20,716 bases of DNA from Asparagopsis taxiformis (taxonomy: Eukaryota > Rhodophyta > Florideophyceae > Bonnemaisoniales > Bonnemaisoniaceae): NCBI GenBank assembly GCA_030407315.1, contig JALQPE010000935.1, positions 1 through 20,716 on the forward strand. Reading direction: 5' to 3'. The translations under genes and the position numbers were made by a program. This document shows, one piece after another, positions 16,240 to 20,716 of this stretch. Below the pieces are notes generated by a model. The model worked only from the letters and a program-made list of their open reading frames with translations, had not been told where the DNA came from and ran no database searches. How positions within the stretch are numbered: the first letter of the stretch is position 1; each line of letters opens with the position of its first letter.

Positions 16240-16639
16240 TAAACATATAATCATATATATGAGAATCCATTTTGCTTTCCTTACATGATCTGTGGCATAT
16301 CCGCTGTAAAGCACATTCAGATTCCCCGAAGTTTGGAAATAAAAAAGTTATTATACAAATGAATTAATTGAAAATTCATCTCCCAGGGCAGGTCGTTCGT
16401 CCTTCCATGCACACGTTGCCAGCACGCAATGTGATGTAACAGTTGGAAATGATTGAACTCTCGGTTAATTCCACCGTTGGGATGGTCAGCTGGAGTGAGC
16501 ACAAAACTACTACCCAAAAAACTACGAACACGTTACATCCAAGTTCTCGAAAGCACCACAAAAATAAAAATTGTCGCATCTGGACGGCACAGTCTCCCCT
16601 GTTCAGCTCGCAATCCTCCCTTTTGCGTCAAAACTCGAC
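16240..16639. other. No supported gene
   Basis: Frames of 60-90 codons occur on both strands, without recognisable domains. The AT-rich left part (16225-16370) could hold the minus-strand promoter noted above. The start of the transposase relic is uncertain, so part of this stretch may belong to it. Confidence 0.4.
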
Positions 16640-19600
16640 ATGGAATGCAAGTATGAAGGTGCTTCTGCTTCTACTACTGCGTAGATGCTTATGCGCTCGC
16701 GCTGCATGAGCGAACGTGTCGCTACCGTTTCAACCCCTCTCCCCAACATTTCAACAACGCTCGTGTCCCTGCCGTCACCCATGAGCCTGCTCGAAACGGC
16801 GACCATGATCCCCGCAACCCAGCTCCCCAGACCCAGATCTGGGTCGTGCTTCCTCCAGCGACTCACCCTGTGACGCTTCACTGCCACCAACCTCACCCCC
16901 TCCCGCGCAGACCTCCTCGTGCAATCCCTCGCCGCCAGTCTCACAACCCTCGAGTACAAGGCGGCGCTGGCCGCGTGAGCGACAGTCATCACCATCCTAC
17001 AAGACCCCGCATTCTCCCTAGAAAGTTCAACAGCGCCGTTCGCAACGTAGAAGAATGTCGCCACGTTACCGCTTCCATGGTCGAAACACATTTCCGCACC
17101 GAAGGTTACAAGAGCCCATCATTCCAGACAAAACTGGTAAGTACTGCGGCACAGCTGTACCTCCGCGACCCAGTCGACATGCTCCGCAGGCAGTTAGCAC
17201 TGGCTAACGACCAAAATACTCTCTTCACCCCTCCCCACAGACCGCCCCAGACGGCACCGCAATATTTTCTCATCCCCTACACCAGAATTCGCGAAAACGC
17301 TGCACCAGGTTACTAGACAGCGCGTGCAGCTCTCGGAAGATCCCCAGGTCGTATGGGCAGAGGAAAATGATCCACCGCTTCCTCCTTGCCGGCCTCCTCC
17401 AAGTGTACTCCGACAAGAGCAGCACAAGCCTCAAGAGCTTCCGCAATCGTCGCATAACCCCATACACGTCACACTGCTCAACTTCTCCGCCCCCCTCCGT
17501 CGCCACTGCATCCGTACCGGCCTCACCATCGTCGGTATCTTCCGTACATTGTTAACCTTCGTCCAACGCCTTGTTCGGTGATGAAAATGCCGACAACCTC
17601 TAGTTCTGCTAGTCGCGCTCGCAAATTGATATTCTTCATAAAGCACTCGAAAAAGTGTTTTCGTCCCTATCCACCGCGTCTCTTCCGGGTTCCCTGCACA
17701 GACTCCACTGCAAACTGCCCGCCAATGCTTTCCCATCCTAGCCAATTATTGCTGCGACTTTCCAGAGGCAAAGAGCTCTCATGCACTCGCAACAGCACTA
17801 CCACCACACATCCCTGCCACCGCTGCTACATCCCCGCCACTCAACTTGAATCCAGCGCGCCACACCAGCCCCGCTCCCTCGATGATACACGCTCTGCACG
17901 CCAAGAGAGCGCTCAGGAGCATACAACTGCTCCGCTCGAAGCTCTCTCCCCTCCTCGAACAAACAACTCTGTCCTCGAATCGACCGCTCTTTTACCCACC
18001 CAACAGTCCCCTAGACCCCTACAACATTTTCTCCTTCGAGCCTCTGCACAATCTCCACCTCGGCATCTCAAAGCTCATCAAACAGTGCATTGTCCACCGC
18101 CTCAGCTCCCCAGACCTCACCACCACTGCCTCCCATTCCGGGACACCTCGCACCTTCAAGAAGGTGAAAAAATCCATCCTCGCCGGCTCAAAAAAGCATT
18201 CTGTCCGCTATCGAACGCGACTACTACATCACCGGTCTTCATGTCGACTTCTCCAGGGTGAGAAGGGCACCAATTTGAACGGCCTCTTCACGGAGGACGG
18301 CATACGCGGCATGCTCGCAGCCAAGACTATCACCATGTCGACATGGTGTTCCCCTTCATCGCAGCATTCATTGACACATGCTGTGACGAAGTAGATACAG
18401 CCCCCTCACTTCCATCTGCACGCAATACTCTGACCTCGTCGCATGGGTCATGCAACGCGGTCGCATCAAGCACTGGACTGCCGCCGAACTAGAAAGCCCC
18501 CAGAACTCCATTTCCTATTTCAAACAATCAATCTCTCCACCCTCGGCCCTTCCACACCACAGGTCTCTCAAAACTTTCAAGTTCCATCTTCTAGACCATC
18601 TCTTCGTGACTTGCAGAGATATGGCGCCCTGGCTGGACACATTGATGCAGGCCCCTACGAACACTCGCATCTTCTGTTCAAACAGAGTTATAGGAAAACC
18701 TCTCGAAGGCGCTCCACAGCCATGGAAGAGACTATTCGCCACATGGAATTCTCCTGGCCACTCCAACTGGTCATACCCCATCGAACCCATTGGGAAACGC
18801 ACGCATGATATCGCCCCCAACGGTGCAGTACTCGTTCGCGACGGATTCACCGTTGCACTGCACGACTTTGCCCTCCCTGCTGCCCGATGCAACCCTCCTC
18901 GTTGCAGATATCGACGGACAGCCCGATCCTGCCACTCTTTTGCCGCTGCACAACTCCTCGTTCCCGTCTGGCACCATAACGCTATTCCAGCAACTCGGTG
19001 ACACAGCTGCACAAGCGTTCCTCACCCTCGCTAGACTGCGCGCCACGGCAGAAGGCCCTCCAATACATGACATGGACATTTCCGTCACCGTGGTAAAGTC
19101 CGCCTACGTCATGGGAGGGTACGTCCCAGATGCCGACGACTTTGACCCGCACAGTGGCATGCTTCGCCCCACACAAAACGTGTCGAGGCACAAGCAGCAG
19201 CGCGTCCTTTGCAACTTCATCGTTCGGCCCCGCAAGAGATCGCAGTACTCCTTTGTCGTCATCTCCGGAACTGCCGATGACTACAGAACCATATGGGTAG
19301 GGCGCGTCCTGGCACTGGTACGCCTGCAGTCTCCAAACCTGTTTTCAACCTGTAGAACTCGCTTTCGTTCAGTATATGACCTGCTTTGCCCAAAAAACCG
19401 CTGTGGAAAAATCACTTGGGTGCATTTGTTTAAAGTGGTCCACATGGGACCCGGACAACGGATCCGTTGACAGCAATGACACTGCATCCCACAGTGCAGG
19501 TGGTCCTTGGTTTGACCTCATTCCTGCATCTACTATATCTGGCACCGTGCACATCGTACGAAGTAACTTTCCAGTCAAAGCCATTTACGAAACAAATGCA

Positions 19601-19682
19601 CTGGTCGGACCACCGTTTCTATCTCAACCGCTTCTACACCAACACTGATTACCAATTCACAGATGATAATGAAGAAGAATAA
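16640..19682 (+). pseudogene. Plavaka/CACTA-type transposase relic
   Basis: Pieces of one long protein appear in order on the plus strand across all three frames. They are MVETHFRTEGYKSPSFQTKL and AAQLYLRDPVDML (17080-17190); LQVYSDKSSTSLKSF (17397-17441, candidate catalytic Asp at 17412-17414); PIHVTLLNFSAPLRR (about 17460), resembling the YSDKT...PVxLTxxN signature of Plavaka transposases; THPCHRCYIPA (about 17805, Cys motif); NIFSFEPLHNLHLGISKLIK (about 18025), like the PxHNLxLG motif of Tnp2/CACTA transposases; LKTFKFHLLDHL (18568); DAGPYEHSHLLFKQSYRKTS (18645-18705); and WSDHRFYLNRFY near the final stop at 19680. Many frameshifts and stops show it is dead. Long frames on either strand in this region (minus 16603-17091, plus 17578-18261, plus 18790-19470) are fragments or shadows. 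The 5' limit is approximate. The KDZ transposase group is the main alternative. Confidence 0.6.
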
Positions 19683-19767
19683 ATCTAAATCGCAGCACTC
19701 TATTGATAATGTACTACATGATAAACCTTCTAGTCAACGTCACATTTACTGCACTAATTTCAACCAT

Positions 19768-20524
19768 CCTCCATTACGCCAAAACCGTTATCAGCAGTGG
19801 CTGCAGGGCGCCGCTCCATGCCCCCATACTGTGGGGCATTGATTTCGACATTCAGGTTTGCAGTCAGGTGTCCAGCATATGGGTCAACGACGAAAAGTTC
19901 TGCGCAATTAGTCCTCTGCGCAATCACACAAATCCATTACAGCACCGAGGTTTGACGTAATATGCGATTGAACCAATCCTCGGACACTAGAACAAGTGAT
20001 GAGCAGCGGTTTACATCATCAACGACATGAACAATTCCAGAACCCCTCTCCGCTTTGCCACACTTCAACAGCCTCTCTCGTCACAGTACGGCTTGCAAAC
20101 ACATGCCGTGACTGTGCACTAGTCCGCTGTTCGCTCTCGACAACGTCCGTTTCTTCCCTTGCTTGCGAGCCTTGGAGACAAGACATGCAGTACACCACCA
20201 TACCAACTAATTGCTGAAAAGCTACCCCCACATATTGACTGTACCGCCTTGTAAACTCCTTCTGCCGTGCACCTCCTTTCCCCTTCGTTCATCCAAACAC
20301 TCCACAGTAGTCACTAGCCAAGCATCCAGGCGCGCCAGCGTTAGTATGCTCGTCTCTATGTCCATTACTTGTTCTGGTCGTATCGAATAACCCCTGAAGA
20401 TGTCCAGCACATTCACAGCTACTCGGGTGTTTTTAAACCATGCATCACCATTCACTTCCATTTCGAAGCTGTCAGGAACCAAGCCTTTGCTGTATCGCAG
20501 CTCTGAGAACGGTGCCGTTGCCAC
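19768..20524 (-). other. Three open minus-strand segments, possibly one spliced or decayed gene
   Basis: Segment A is open from 20524 to 20222; the first ATG at 20461 gives MEVNGDAWFKNTRVAV and later QVMDIETSILTLARLDAWLV. Segment B overlaps it (20231-20019) in another frame (REETDVVESEQRTS). Segment C, about 19940-19768, reads AELFVVDPYAGHLTANLNVE before a TGA and has no early ATG. All three have protein-like composition on the same strand, so they could be exons or a frameshifted gene. I find no convincing splice pair joining them and recognise no family. The plus-strand frames in the same region look like shadows. Confidence 0.3.
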
Positions 20525-20716
20525 CTCCCCATATCCAAATCACCGTTACTTTCCCGGTTTCAAAAGCTTCTCAGGACGCTTCGCGCTTTTGTTCCTCTCG
20601 CTCGTCCATCTCAGCTCGCGTCGTCACATCGTGCATCTAGACATTAATTTCGTGTACCCCAGCGAACCGAACAATCTGTCCCTCGCATTACGCCCTTCCG
20701 TGCACTCATCACGTCG
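20525..20716. other. Window edge, nothing assigned
   Basis: No frame, repeat or motif could be supported. If the minus-strand segments to the left form a gene, its 5' end or upstream exons would lie here or beyond the window. Confidence 0.4.

Noticed and set aside
16603..17091. 162-codon minus-strand frame
   Set aside because: It lies antisense to the transposase relic, whose plus-strand motifs are recognisable, and has no domain of its own.
17578..18261. 227-codon plus-strand frame as an independent gene
   Set aside because: Only its THPCHRCYIPA part matches the transposase; the rest is Pro/Ser/His-rich out-of-frame sequence of the same relic.

Overview
The window looks like nuclear DNA of a eukaryote. 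It has TATA-box promoters, candidate GT-AG introns, a Pol III-type tRNA gene and broken copies of several eukaryotic transposon families, and no bacterial operon structure. A red alga is my best guess: a tRNA-Cys gene is interrupted by a short insert in its D-loop, a pattern known from red-algal nuclei, and the transposon mix would fit. That assignment is inference. No long, intact, single-copy housekeeping gene is visible.

Layout. 1-540: no supported gene. 540-1225: tandem array of ~116-bp units, each a fold-back with CCAAT/ATTGG arms. 1401-1448: a perfect 48-bp palindrome, followed by a TATA box and a candidate two-exon gene (1545-1897). 1900-2980: nothing recognised. 2984-3753: short repeats, a TATA box and a candidate three-exon gene. 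3740-4525: degenerate array of a short dyad motif (GGCAGT...ACTGCC). 4527-5975: minus-strand Ty1/copia gag-protease relic that stops at the array edge. 6270-6775: promoter and a 119-codon frame broken by one early stop. 7430-7521: tRNA-Cys with a ~20-nt D-loop insert. 7840-8089: a weak minus-strand frame. 8185-8480: relic of a LINE-type reverse transcriptase. 8733-8843: cluster of CCAAT boxes.

9638-12955 is a Mutator-like (MULE) element. A Ulp1/C48 cysteine protease domain, broken by two frameshifts and a stop, runs into an 806-codon open frame that carries the catalytic Cys and two FAR1-like zinc domains. The start of a MULE transposase follows and is cut off at 12955. From 12956 a ~1.1-1.2 kb unit is present twice in tandem, with internal 43-bp and 24-bp minisatellites and a strong hairpin. 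It grades into a higher-order satellite reaching ~15985, which ends in two adjacent inversion palindromes (15971-15984 and 16000-16037).

16050-16190 is a possible short minus-strand gene. 16640-19682 is a heavily frameshifted Plavaka/CACTA-type transposase relic on the plus strand. 19768-20524 holds three open minus-strand segments of unknown identity.

The window therefore reads as a transposon graveyard with fold-back satellite arrays between the relics, and a few short candidate genes in the gaps. The most informative single feature is the interrupted tRNA gene. All identifications come from reading motifs by eye; no database search was possible.
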